Origin: Parafrankia discariae
GTDB lineage: Bacteria; Actinomycetota; Actinomycetes; Frankiales; Frankiaceae
Assembly (NCBI RefSeq): GCF_000373365.1
Contig: NZ_KB891170.1
Coordinates: forward strand, 77,463-127,303
Direction: 5' to 3'
Length of the DNA stretch: 49,841 nucleotides
A program made the position numbers and the translations under genes. Below the pieces are notes generated by a model, which saw only the letters and a list, made by a program, of their open reading frames with translations, was not told the DNA's origin and did not search any database. Shown piece by piece: positions 8,263-20,300 of the stretch (position 1 is the first letter of the stretch; the number at the start of each line of letters is the position of its first letter).

Positions 8263-9207
8263 TCACTGCTGGCCGGCGGACGCCTGCAGGCTTGCCCGGT
8301 CACCCATGATGATCATGGGATGACTGCTCGGGGCCAGCCAGTGCAGGACAGTCTCCATCGAGGCCTGCGGGAGGCTGACGCAGCCGCGCGTGGGCGTGTT
8401 GTGGTCCACGTGCAGCCAGATGTCCCCGCCGGCCGCGGCACCCAGCGGCCGGGTCGGGTCGGACGGCGGATGCCCCGGCAGCCGGTTGTAGTCGATCGCG
8501 ACCACGTAGTTGAAGGCCTCCCCCATCGGGTCGCCCTCGTAGCCGCCGGCCTGGTAGAAGGACGGGCGGTACTCGTAGGGGAGCGCGGTGCCCGGGTCGG
8601 CGTAGCGGCCCCCGGCCGCGGTGAGGCTGAACACGCCCACCGGACTGCGCAGATCGCCCTCGACGTGGTCGTGGCTCCAGCCGTTGGCCCCGTTGCGGCC
8701 GGGGATCTCCGCGCCAACGGCCGTCCAGGGGGCGTCGGCGTCCGCGCGCTGCCAGAGCACGACGCGGTTCACGGTCGACGACTGGTCGGCGCCGGTCACG
8801 ACGATGACCTGCCTGGTCGACGACGGGATCCGCGCCATCATGAGGTCGCCGACGCCGGGGATCACGCCGGCGGCCGGCCGCGCGCCCGGGGCGACGGCCT
8901 CGTGGCCACCGGAGGCCGTGGGCCCGGGGCTGTCGGCCGAGTCGGTGATGCGGTGCGGCGTGGCCACCTCCGGCCGCGTCGAAGTGGCGGGAACAACCCC
9001 GTCTCGAGCCTGCGCAGTCGTCGACATGTCCGGATCCTCCGCCGAGCCGGTCACGTGCAGTGCTCCGGCGGCGCCGACCACCAGCGTCGCGCCGACCGCG
9101 GCCATCCCGATCGCGACGGTCTGCGCGGTGGCACGGTCGCCGCGTACGCCGCGCGCGCTCCTGAGCCGGCGGTCCTCGGACCACCCGGACCTACGGTGTG
9201 TCGCCAT
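8263..9207 (-). CDS. L,D-transpeptidase, membrane-anchored (YkuD domain)
   Basis: Encodes about 314 residues. L,D-transpeptidases form 3-3 cross-links in peptidoglycan outside the membrane. After a short basic start there is a single hydrophobic segment (TVAIGMAAVGATLVVGAAGAL), a signal anchor or signal peptide, then a Ser/Pro/Ala-rich linker, and a C-terminal YkuD domain ending in DIWLHVDH and TPTRGCVSLPQ, with the catalytic Cys at about residue 276 and the expected His in the preceding strand. The start is uncertain: ATG 9207 is tightly preceded by GGAGGA, and an in-frame ATG at 9264 with GGTGG upstream would add 19 residues. The gene is convergent with gnd and divergent from the AbiEi-like gene. 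Confidence 0.88.
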   Translation of the reverse strand: MATHRRSGWSEDRRLRSARGVRGDRATAQTVAIGMAAVGATLVVGAAGALHVTGSAEDPDMSTTAQARDGVVPATSTRPEVATPHRITDSADSPGPTASGGHEAVAPGARPAAGVIPGVGDLMMARIPSSTRQVIVVTGADQSSTVNRVVLWQRADADAPWTAVGAEIPGRNGANGWSHDHVEGDLRSPVGVFSLTAAGGRYADPGTALPYEYRPSFYQAGGYEGDPMGEAFNYVVAIDYNRLPGHPPSDPTRPLGAAAGGDIWLHVDHNTPTRGCVSLPQASMETVLHWLAPSSHPMIIMGDRASLQASAGQQ

Positions 9208-9615
9208 TCCTCCGACTTCCAGGCCGAAGCCGCGCCTCTCCAGCCACCTCCGCGCCTCCCGCATCGCTTACCACCATCACATGCGCAAGGGCGGTGCTGT
9301 GCGGCAACACACCCGCAACATCGCGGACGTGCCGGTCGCACACGATACGGGCTCGCCGGGTGGGTGCCACGAACCACTCCGCCCACCGCGCCGCCCGCCA
9401 CCAGCGCGGGCCCGACGCGGAGCCCGACGTGGAGGCCGACGTGGAGGCCAGTGCGGAGGTCGGCACGGAACCTGGTCACCGGGCGTGCCGGGGCCCACCG
9501 GCGAGCGGCGCGGGTGTCTGCGCGCGTTGCACACAGGTATCGGTCGGCATGCACGTTATCCACAGCCCGCCATTTCTCATGGACACAACGGATCAACAAC
9601 AAGCATCGTCTATCC
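9208..9615. other. Divergent intergenic region with a consensus DnaA-box sequence
   Basis: About 400 bp between the L,D-transpeptidase and the AbiEi-like gene. It holds a short CCGACGTGGAGG duplication near 9422-9450 and, at the right end, a locally lower-GC patch (9525-9610) containing TTATCCACA at 9556-9564 and the weaker TTGCACACA at 9528-9536. No gene was recognised, and no clear promoter could be assigned. Confidence 0.45.
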
Positions 9616-10634
9616 ATGGCCCCCAGCCCAGGCCGATCCTCCTGGCGGAAGATCGCCGACCTGCAGTCCGGTGTCATCAGCGAGCGTGACGCGATCGCCG
9701 CCGGCGTCACCCGCGCCGAGATCCGCGCGCGGGTGGCCGACGGCACCTGGCGGCGGCCCGCGCACGGTGTCCTCGTCACCGCCGCCACCACCGCGCCACC
9801 GCGGGTGCAGCGGGCCTGGGCGGCACTGCTCGCCGGCGGGCCGAACGCGGTACTCGGCGGGTCCACGGCCGCCGCCCTCGACGGGCTCGTCGGCCACGAC
9901 GACGAGGTCGTGACGGTGCTGGTCCCGCCCGGGCGCCGCGGTAGGCCCGTCGTGGGCGTCGCGTTCCGCCACACCGCGCGCCTGGCCCTGGCCGACGTCC
10001 ACCGGGCTCGGCTCCCGCCGCGTACCGCGCCGGCCCGCTCGGTGGTCGACATGGCCGAGTGGTGCGGTGGGCGCGACGCCGCCCGCGTCGTGATCAGCGA
10101 TGCGCTCCTGCAGGGCTTCGTCACCATCGAGGCGATGCACCGGGCGCTGGCGCGCCGCGGCCCGATCAGTCGACGCACCCTGATCGCCGACACCCTCGAC
10201 GAGCTGGGCCACCGGACACCCCGGATGCTGAGCCTGCGGTACACGCAGCTCGAGGCGGCGTTCGGGCTGCCCGCCGGCCGGGTGCTGGCCCCTCCCACCC
10301 GCTCCCCCGACGCACCGACCGGCCGGCTGGACGTCTGGTACGGGCCGTGGCGGCTGCTCGTGCGGGTCGGGCAGCCCGGTCCGCGGCGACCCCGGACCGC
10401 CGGCCGGCGGATCCTCCCCATCGGGGTGGAGCAGCTCTGGCAGGCGCCGGCGGAGACGGCCGCGCTGGTCGCCGCGGCCCTGCGCGAGCAGGTTCCGGTC
10501 GAGGCCGCCGACCGGCCGGCCGCGCCACCCGGGCCAGGCGATCCCGCCGCGAAATGGCCCGAAACGGTACGTGACGAACATGGCGAAGCCGACCAAGGGG
10601 GTGGCGGAGGCCAGTCACCTGCCGTAGCGTCGTC

Positions 10635-12589
<1,955 letters not shown>

Positions 12590-12595
12590 CCCGAC

Positions 12596-12645
12596 GGCCG
12601 CGGGCCTCCCCCGACCAAACCCACGGCCGGGTGAGCCCCGCGGCC
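12596..12645. terminator. Stem-loop between convergent thiC and methyltransferase genes
   Basis: Nine-base inverted repeat GGCCGCGGG (12596-12604) / CCCGCGGCC (12637-12645) separated by 32 bases, lying in the 79-bp gap between two convergent stop codons. It probably terminates transcription from both sides; the long loop makes this moderate evidence only. Confidence 0.5.
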
Positions 12646-12668
12646 CGCACGCCAACCGACTACCGGCC

Positions 12669-14519
12669 TCAGCTCTCCTTGCGGGCCAGCACCCGGTAGG
12701 TGTTCGAGCGTTGCCCCTGGGTCTGCCAGGATCTGCTGGCCCGGTCCAGCACGGCGGCCAGCAGGAACGGGCCGATCGAGGCCAGCAGCAGCGGTACCCG
12801 CAGCAGTCGCGGTCCCGGCCCGCCGCGGGCCGGGTCCAGCCAGGGCCGGCGCCGCGGCGCCACCCGCTCGATGAGCAGGCCCAGCGCCCGGGTGAGGTCA
12901 CCGGGGCGCAGCGCCGGCCCGAACTGGACGGCGACCGGGCGCAGCCCGCGGTCCTCCAACGCGGCGAGCAGGTTGTCGGCCGGGATGAAGTGCAGCCGGC
13001 GCGGCACGTCCCAGCCGGACCAGTAGGCCCGCAGCCGCCGCGCCGCCGGGCAGTCCACGTTCGGCAGCTCGATCATCAGGTATCCACCGGGGGCCAGCGC
13101 CTTGACGGCGCCGTCCAGCTCCTCCGACGGGTAGCGGGTCCGCTCGAGATAGCCGAACATGCTGATCACGTCGTAGCGGCCGGCGAGATCGTCCGCTACC
13201 TGGCTCAGCTCGCCGCGGTGGGCGGTGTCCACCCAGCCCCGCCGGTGGGCGTCGTCCACCGTGTCGGTGAGGTCGAGACCACCGAACACCGTGGCCGGCC
13301 AGTGGGCCCGGGCGACGTTGCAGAAGTGGCCGTAGCCGGTGCCGACGTCCAGCCAGGCCCGTGGGGTGGTGTATGGGCGGAGCAGCTCGGCCCGGGCCCG
13401 GTCGGCGGCGGCCGCGCGGGCCCGGGTGTGTTCCGCGATCTCGGCGGCGAAGCCGTCCCGCCAGTCGCGCTCGTAGTAGTCCTGCCCGTCCGGGGTGATC
13501 ATCGGGTTGAGGAAGACGTGGCCGCAGGCCGCGCAGCCGTCGAGGCGGAACCGCCCGGGCTTGCCCATCTCCAGGTCCCGCGAGCGGACCCGGACCGCGA
13601 GTTCGACCGACCCGCACCAGGGGCACTCGGCGCTGGTCGCCTCGCGCAGCCGGCCGACGTGGCGGGCGCGGGCGGCGTACCAGGCGGCTGTCTCCTGCCG
13701 GCGGCGGCGCGCCTGCTCCTTCGCCGGGTCCGCGGGCAGCCCGGCGGCCTTCGCCCGGCGGCCGGCCCGGGCGGAGTGCACGATGAAGATCACAAGGCCG
13801 AGGATGCGGACGATCGGGCTGCGGATCAGGTCGCGGGGGGCGAGCGGAACCCGCCCGGCGCAGACGAAGAAGGGCTGGAACCAGAACAGCGCCGTCGCGA
13901 CCAGCGCGACGTGATGGTTGATCTGGGCGCCGATGAAGGTCCCGATGTGCGGCGCGTACGGCATGTACAGACTCGCCGGGGTGCACGCGTAGGCCCGCTG
14001 CTGGACGCGTACCCGCATCGCGGCGTCGTCGCGCGCGGCCTGCAGCCCGGGAACGACGGCCAGGTCGGTGGCGGCCGGGGCGTGTCGTTTCAGCCGGGTC
14101 GTGATGTCGACCAGCTCGACCGGGCTGAATCCCTCCCGCTGGGTGATGCCGACCCGGTCCAGCAGGTCGGCGTGCGCCAGCAGGGCCTGGAAGGCACCCC
14201 GGCCGGGCGCCGAGCGGTCGGCCCGGTAGGTCCGGGTGTCGACCATCCGGGCCACGTCGAGCGCGCGTTCCACGGTGAGGTCGGCGGGGACGAGGTCGAG
14301 CACCAGCAGCCGCTCGCGGCGGGCGTGGTTGCTCGCCGCGCGCCGGGCCGCGTCGGAGAGCCGCACGCCCTCGGCCACAAGGAAGACGTGGGCGGGGTCC
14401 ACCGGCCGACCCGACGCGGCGACGGTGTCCAGCCGGCGCAGCCGGCCGCGCAGTCGGATCCCGTTCAGGATGAGCCCGACGCTCACCAGCATGGGTAGCA
14501 GCAGCAGCACGACTCTCAC
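12669..14519 (-). CDS. Membrane-associated class I SAM methyltransferase with zinc ribbon and novel N-terminal half
   Basis: Encodes 616 residues from GTG 14519. The C-terminal half is a recognisable methyltransferase: a zinc ribbon (CPWCGS at about residue 296, paired with CAACGHVFLNP), motif I WLDVGTGYGHFC (about residue 388), and the later APGGYLMIELPN motif. The N-terminal 290 residues start with a transmembrane segment (VVLLLLPMLVSVGLIL), continue with a soluble stretch I do not recognise, and include hydrophobic segments around VATALFWFQPFFVCAG and IVRILGLVIFIVHSA. Another hydrophobic stretch (LLRVPLLLASIGPFLLAAVL) lies near the C-terminus. It is the last gene of the minus-strand PKS locus, 147 bp after the glycosyltransferase. 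A role in methylating the lipid or sugar head is an inference from position. Confidence 0.8.
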   Translation of the reverse strand: MRVVLLLLPMLVSVGLILNGIRLRGRLRRLDTVAASGRPVDPAHVFLVAEGVRLSDAARRAASNHARRERLLVLDLVPADLTVERALDVARMVDTRTYRADRSAPGRGAFQALLAHADLLDRVGITQREGFSPVELVDITTRLKRHAPAATDLAVVPGLQAARDDAAMRVRVQQRAYACTPASLYMPYAPHIGTFIGAQINHHVALVATALFWFQPFFVCAGRVPLAPRDLIRSPIVRILGLVIFIVHSARAGRRAKAAGLPADPAKEQARRRRQETAAWYAARARHVGRLREATSAECPWCGSVELAVRVRSRDLEMGKPGRFRLDGCAACGHVFLNPMITPDGQDYYERDWRDGFAAEIAEHTRARAAAADRARAELLRPYTTPRAWLDVGTGYGHFCNVARAHWPATVFGGLDLTDTVDDAHRRGWVDTAHRGELSQVADDLAGRYDVISMFGYLERTRYPSEELDGAVKALAPGGYLMIELPNVDCPAARRLRAYWSGWDVPRRLHFIPADNLLAALEDRGLRPVAVQFGPALRPGDLTRALGLLIERVAPRRRPWLDPARGGPGPRLLRVPLLLASIGPFLLAAVLDRASRSWQTQGQRSNTYRVLARKES

Positions 14520-14666
14520 ACCCCAGCCGGTCGAACGCCCCGCGCCCCGGCCGTGGGCCCGGCACCGGCACCGGCACCGGGCACCGCTCCGGCGGCGGGC
14601 CCGACCCCGGCGGCAGCCCCGGCCCCGACAGCGGGCCCGCGGGCTGGTGATCCGCCGGGGCCGGGC

Positions 14667-15857
14667 CTACGGCAGCAGCTTCTCAATGTGGTCTGCGGCG
14701 GCCACGACACCGCCCGCCGCGCTGAACTCGTCCCGCAGCCGCCGCGCCGCGACCCGGTGGGACGGCTCGTCGAGCACGGTGCCGATCGCGGTGGCCAGCG
14801 TCGCCGGGGTCGAGCGCCCGAAGCGCACCCGCAGACCCGCCCCGGCCCGCACCACCTGCTCGCCGATGATCGGCTGGTCGTCCCGCACCGGCGCCACCAC
14901 CAGCGGCACTCCCCGTGACAGAGCCTCACAGACCGTGTTGTTTCCCGCGTGGCACACTATCGCGTCCAGTTCGTCCATCAGGTCCACCTGCGGCACGAAC
15001 GAGCGGACCAGCAGGTCGTCGGGAACCTGGCCGGCGAGGTCGTCCAGCGGGCCCGGCGGCGCGACGATCACGGCCTGCACCCGGTCGGACATCCCCACCA
15101 GGGCCTCCGCGGCCGCGCGCAGGAACCGCCCGCCGGCCTCCCGGGTCACCGTCCCGAGTGAGACGAGGACGGTGCGGCGGTCCCGGTCGAGCCATTCCCA
15201 GGGGAACTCCGGGGCCGACCGGCGCAGCCCGGCCGCGCAGCCGACGAACACGTGATGGGACGGATGGCTGGCGGTGCGCAGCAGCGAGGGCACCGAGCAG
15301 ACCACGGTGAGGTCCTCGGAGAAGCGCAGGTCACCGCGCGCCGCCTCCTCCGCCGGGACGCCGTTCGCGACCTGGAAGTCCCGCAGCCGCTCCGACACCC
15401 AGTTCCCGACCCCGGCGAGCACCGCGTAGGGGTCGTCGAGCTCCGCCGAGGTGGTGGCGAGCGTGGCCCACCGGATGCCGCGCCGGCGGGCGATCATGGC
15501 GGCCCCGACCGCCTGCTGGTCGGCGACGATCACGTCCGGGCGCCACCGTTCGACGACGGCACCGACGTCGCGCGCCATCGAGGCGCCCAGCGGCAGCAGG
15601 AACTCCTCCCACAGGAACTTCAGCGACGCGGGCCCGCGCAGCGGCCGGGACCGTTCCTCCAGCTCGGCCCGCTGGTCGGCCGAGATCTCCCCCGGCAGCG
15701 CGATGAGTGGGATGGACGGCGGGACGAGCGGGCCGACGACGCTCGCGTGGCCGACCAGGGCCACCTCCTGCCCGCGGGCCGCCAGCTCGCCGGCGATGCC
15801 GACCGCCGGGTTCACGTGCCCGGTCAGCGGCGGCACGGCGAAGAGAACACGGCCCAT
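14667..15857 (-). CDS. Family-1 (MGT/UGT-type) glycosyltransferase
   Basis: Encodes 396 residues from ATG 15857 with a GGGGG tract eight bases upstream. GT1 glycosyltransferases transfer a sugar from a nucleotide sugar to a small acceptor. The N-terminal acceptor-binding Rossmann fold begins RVLFAVPPLTGHVNPAVGIA, and the C-terminal donor-binding signature is HAGNNTVCEALSRGVPLVVA followed by PVRDDQPIIGEQVVRAGAG, giving the expected D-Q donor contact. It is closest in appearance to macrolide/sterol/lipid glycosyltransferases. Located directly downstream of the PKS, ACP and hydrolase genes on the same strand, it probably glycosylates the PKS product, analogous to the glycosyltransferase of heterocyst glycolipid synthesis. 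The sugar is not predictable. Confidence 0.93.
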   Translation of the reverse strand: MGRVLFAVPPLTGHVNPAVGIAGELAARGQEVALVGHASVVGPLVPPSIPLIALPGEISADQRAELEERSRPLRGPASLKFLWEEFLLPLGASMARDVGAVVERWRPDVIVADQQAVGAAMIARRRGIRWATLATTSAELDDPYAVLAGVGNWVSERLRDFQVANGVPAEEAARGDLRFSEDLTVVCSVPSLLRTASHPSHHVFVGCAAGLRRSAPEFPWEWLDRDRRTVLVSLGTVTREAGGRFLRAAAEALVGMSDRVQAVIVAPPGPLDDLAGQVPDDLLVRSFVPQVDLMDELDAIVCHAGNNTVCEALSRGVPLVVAPVRDDQPIIGEQVVRAGAGLRVRFGRSTPATLATAIGTVLDEPSHRVAARRLRDEFSAAGGVVAAADHIEKLLP

Positions 15858-15933
15858 CAAAGCCCCCGAAATCCCATTCGTCTCCCTTCCGGCGGTGAGT
15901 CAGCCGCGCCTTCGCGACCCGCACCGGTGACGG

Positions 15934-16869
15934 TCAGGCCTCGGCCGGCGAACCGGCCCGCGCCGCGGACAGCGACGTCGTGGGCTCGTCCCCGTTGTTG
16001 AGGTTCGGCGGCGGGATCATCTGCCGCACCCAGTCGGGGGTGTCGAACCCGGCACCGCGCACCTGGTGCGAGGGCATCGGCTCGGACCGCCGGAACAGCC
16101 ACCACCGCAGCAGGTCACGCAGGTAGTCGGCCGCCTCCCGCAGCACCATGTGGGTGTGCTGCTCCAGGACGACCAGGGTGCAGTCCGGGACCAGCTCGGC
16201 GAGCCCCTCGGCCTGGTCGATGATGTCCGAGTTCGCCCCGTAGACGGCGAGCACCGGCATCGGCAGGCTGGCCAGCGCCTCCGGCGAGAACGGCGGGGTG
16301 GCCAGCATGTCCTCGGCGATCGTGGTCTCCTTCAGCAGCGCCTGCGAGGCGCGGGTGATCCGGGAGACCGCGCGGCCGGCGGAGTTCGCCAGCCACTCCT
16401 CCACCTCCTCGTCGGTGACGGCCGCGAGAACCTGGGTCAGCGAGCGGGCCATCTCCTCGCCGAGCCCCTCGATCAGGAACGGCGGCTCGATCAGGGTCAG
16501 GCTCGCCACCCGCTCCGGGCGGGCCAGGCCGAGCGCGAGGGTCAGCGTCGCGCCGTAGCTGTTGCCCACGACGTGCACGGGCCGGCGCACGTCGAGGGCG
16601 TCGAGCAGGCCTTCGAGGTCGGCCATCGAGTCGACCATCGTGTAACCGGTCGGGGTCCGCTCGCTGCGGCCATGGCCGCGCAGGTCGTAGCAGATGACGT
16701 CGCATCCCGCTCCGGCCAGGCAGTTGCCCAGCGCGAAGTAGAAGCTGGAGATGTTGTCCATCACCATTCCGTGCACCATCACCACGACCGGCGACTCGGG
16801 ACCGGCCCCGCCCTTGGGCCCAAGCCTCTGCACATGCAGACGGACGCCGTTGGCGACGATCTCAGCCAC
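15934..16869 (-). CDS. Alpha/beta-fold hydrolase (possible chain-release enzyme)
   Basis: Encodes 311 residues. The start is a GTG at 16869 preceded by AGGGAGAG. The fold is clear: VMVHGMVMDNISSFYFALG forms the oxyanion region, CYDLRGHGRSERTPTGYTM follows, the nucleophile Ser is in VGNSYGATLTLA (about residue 105), and a late His is in LEQHTHMVLREAA. It lacks a signal peptide and so acts in the cytosol. Placed between the stand-alone ACP gene and the glycosyltransferase gene, it may act as a thioesterase or lipase-like enzyme that releases or transfers the PKS product; no separate thioesterase domain is present in the PKS proteins. The C-terminal 40 residues are disordered. Confidence 0.9.
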   Translation of the reverse strand: MAEIVANGVRLHVQRLGPKGGAGPESPVVVMVHGMVMDNISSFYFALGNCLAGAGCDVICYDLRGHGRSERTPTGYTMVDSMADLEGLLDALDVRRPVHVVGNSYGATLTLALGLARPERVASLTLIEPPFLIEGLGEEMARSLTQVLAAVTDEEVEEWLANSAGRAVSRITRASQALLKETTIAEDMLATPPFSPEALASLPMPVLAVYGANSDIIDQAEGLAELVPDCTLVVLEQHTHMVLREAADYLRDLLRWWLFRRSEPMPSHQVRGAGFDTPDWVRQMIPPPNLNNGDEPTTSLSAARAGSPAEA

Positions 16870-16971
16870 GTGCTCTCTCCCTAGCTTCGTTCACGAAGGT
16901 TGCGCCCGCGGTGCGCCCCGCGCCGCGCGCGTAAGAGGTCCTCGTCGCCCCCCCGCCGACCGTGTCCGCCG

Positions 16972-17310
16972 CTAACGGGCGGCGGCCGGCGTGTCGGTCT
17001 CGAGGCTGTCGACGATGAACTGGACGACCTCCCCGACCTTCATGTTGATCACCTGGTCGACATCCATCTCCGAGAGGAAGCCGACGAAGTCGACGTGGTC
17101 CCCGTAGGTCTCCCGGAGCCGGTCGGCGAAGGTCACGAACTCGATGCTCTCGAGTTCGAGGTCCGCGTTGAACGAGGTGTCCATGCCGATCGTCATGTCG
17201 ACGACGTACTCCTCGCCGATCACGTCGCGCAGGATCTCCGTCACGTCCCCGAGCACCTGGTCCGCGCGGGTCGCCGGGTCCACGGCCAGGGTCGACTGGT
17301 TGGTGGTCAT
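16972..17310 (-). CDS. Stand-alone acyl carrier protein
   Basis: Encodes 112 residues. The phosphopantetheine attachment Ser lies in DLELESIEFVTFADRL, with the typical four-helix ACP pattern and strongly acidic composition. The Ser is followed by IEF rather than the IKR seen in the two ACP domains of PKS1, so the three carriers are not interchangeable copies. ATG 17310 overlaps the stop codon of PKS2 (ATGA), which indicates translational coupling and a shared transcript. It may carry the starter unit or deliver the finished chain to the downstream hydrolase or glycosyltransferase; both are inferences. Confidence 0.92.
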   Translation of the reverse strand: MTTNQSTLAVDPATRADQVLGDVTEILRDVIGEEYVVDMTIGMDTSFNADLELESIEFVTFADRLRETYGDHVDFVGFLSEMDVDQVINMKVGEVVQFIVDSLETDTPAAAR

Positions 17311-20300
17311 CGCTGGGTCTGCTCCTTCTGCTGATCGGGCTGCGTACCGGTCCGTGCGCCCGGCCGGTGACCGGCCGGGCCGGTGGGTTGATCGCCGGGC
17401 CGCCGCGTGGGCGGGCTCCCGGCGGCGCCGCCCGGAGGCCTCGCGGATCGCTCGATCCGTGGCGAGGTCCAGGCCACGATGTAACCGCCCGCGGGAGCGC
17501 CGCCGGATGTGGCGGCGCCGGACGCGGCGGTGTGATCATTGAGTTCGGTGTCGGGACGGGGCCGTCCGGTGGTGTCCATGGTGCGCAGTGCCACCCACCA
17601 CGTCTCGCCGGCCCCGGCGCCCGCTTCCGCCCCGGTAGTGTGCCCGGCCGCGGCCGGCTCCGCCGCCGGACCGCCGTCCGGTTCCGCCGGTGGCCCGCCG
17701 TCCGGCGCGGAGACGGTGACCGGTACCAGCATCGGGGCCGGCAGGCCGGTCACGTCGGGAGGCTCGCCGGTCGGGTGCGCGACCATCCCGCCCGGCCCAC
17801 GCGGCACCGCCGCCGGGACGGCGGATCCGCCCGGTCGCGGCCGGCCGACGACGAACCGCCGCTGATCGCCGGCCGGCCCGGTCCCGTACGCCTTCGCCGC
17901 GGCCTGCTTCGCCGCGGCGAACCGCGCGAGCCAGAGCACGCGGGCCCGCGGATCCGCGCCGGCCAGTTCGTCGAGCAGGCTCAGCTCGGATCCGGCGAGC
18001 ACGGCCGCCTCCGCGGCGGGCCCGCGCCGTTCGTCGCGTTCCTCGATGCGCTCCAGGCCGATTCCCACACCGCCGACGTCTCCCGGGTCGTCCACCGCGA
18101 GGGCGACGGCGATCTCCGGGCGGTGGGCGATGCCCACCTCGGGGCGGGTCAGCTCGGGCAGACCCGGCCGGGTGGGCACCGTGCCGACGACCAGCCGCCC
18201 GGACACCAGATCCGTCACACCGACCTCGATCGGCCACACCGCGCCGGCCCCGCGTTCCCACCAGCGGCGCCGCACCGCGTCCTTGGCCGCGATCCGCCCC
18301 AGCAGCCAGGACCGGGCGGCCAGCGGATTGTGCCGGGCCAGCCGGGTCCGCTCGTCCGCGTCGAGGTAGTGGCGCAGCGACAGCTCCCGGGACGCCGGGT
18401 CACGCCAGTGCTCGGTGACGACCACCCAGCCGTCCGGCGTCAGGTGGCTCTGTGTGTTCCCCTCCGGCGCCAGTGCCATCGACCACAGGACGTCGTCCTC
18501 GGTGAACCGCCGGTCGGTCCAGCCCTGGATGTGCCCCCACAGCCGTCCGTCGGCGTCCCGGATCTCCATGTCCGCGGTGGCGGTGCGGTCGGTCACGTCC
18601 CGGATCCGGCCCAGGTAGGACATCCGCACGCCGACCGGCGGTGGCGGGCCGAAGAACCGAATCGAGGTGACCGAGGCCGGGAAGAGCAGCCAGTCCGTCG
18701 GCAGGTACTGCATGCCCCAGTACCCGAAGAACTGCCCGGCGTTGTCGAGCAGCGCGCCGCTGGCGGGTGTCACCCGCAGCCAGCCGCGCAGCCCCAGCGG
18801 GGCCATCCCGTCGACGGACTCGACGCCCTGGTAGCCCGGCCCGTGGAACAGCAGCCGGTCGTCGTAGATTGCGCGCCCGGTGTGCGGGGACGGCGCCTCG
18901 CCGGGGATCACGACCTCCCCCGCCGCGCCCGGCGCCGGGACGAACCCGGTGGCCGTGTCGGTCACCCGCGGCGGCGCCGGGTAGGCGTCGGCGAAGACGA
19001 CCGTGGCCCGCGTGTAGCCGACGACGTCGACCCGGATCTCGTCCGGGCCCAGCGGGGTGCTGGTGATCGTGACCTGCACCGGCGGCTCGATCGCCAGCCA
19101 GCGGGTGGCCCGCACGTCCCGGACGGCCACCACCGCGCGCCCGGGCATCAGCGCACTCGCCTCGGCGATGATCATTTCGAGCACGCCGGTGAGCGGCACG
19201 ACCGGGAACAGGTCGGACGGGTCGGACCACCCGGGGGGCTGCCGGTAGAAGCAGTGGTCGGCGACCTCGGGCATCGTCGCCAGGGAGAGCTCCCGCCGCA
19301 CGGTCCGCCCACCACCCGGCCCGCTCGCCGCGGGCCGGGCCGCGGGCACCCCCGCAGGCGCGGGCACCGCCTGCGCCGTTGCTGCCTGCGTCGTTGCCGC
19401 CTGCGCCGTTGCGGTCCGGGCCTGCGTCTGCGCCGTCGCGGAAGGAGCGGACGCCCGCGCCGCGGCCCAGCGGTCGGTGACGGTGGACATCACCGCTCGC
19501 GCGTCGGCGACCGCCGCGCCGAGTTCGGCGAGGACGGCATGGCGCGCGGGGCCGCCCGGACCGTCGGCCACCTGGGCCGGCACGTCGCCGTCGCCGCGAC
19601 GTCCCGCGTCCGCGCCGCCGAGCCGGGGCGGGAGCGATGCCGCGAGGTCCGGGGCGTCCGCGCCGAGCCGGACCAGCGGCGTTCCCAGTCGCAGGCGCAC
19701 CGGGCGCCCGGGCCGGGCCGCCGGTGCGGCCACCCGCGGCGCCCTGGTCGCGCCGGCAGCGGCGGTGCCGACGGCCGTGGCGGTGCCGGCGGCAACGGCG
19801 GTGCCGGCGGCAACGGCGGTGCCGGCGGCAGTGGCGGGCTCCGGTCTGGTGTGGCACGGCAGGACGTCCAGGCGCGGCGCGGCACCGTCGGCCCACAGCG
19901 CCACCGCGACCCGCCGGAGCTGGTCGAGGCCGGACCGCTTGGTGGTGTTCGTGACCAGCGACGCGTGCTCATCCCCCGGACCGTTCAGGGTGTCGTCGAC
20001 GAAGCCGGCGACGCTGCCCATCCCGACCTGCACGAACACCCGGACGCCCGCGGAGTGCAGACGCCGCGTCAGCTCCCGGAACCGCACCGGCTCGAGCAGG
20101 TGCCGGACGGCCAGCTCCCGGATCTCGTCGTGCCCCGCCGGATACGGAGCCACCGTGGTGGCGGACCACACGGGGACGCGTGCCGTGTACAGGGGCGTGT
20201 TGTAGAGACCGTCCCGCAGGCGCTTGAGGTGCGGCTTCAGGAACGGGGAGTGGAAGCCCGAACGGAACGGCAGCGTCTGCCCCAGCACCCCGCGGGCGCG

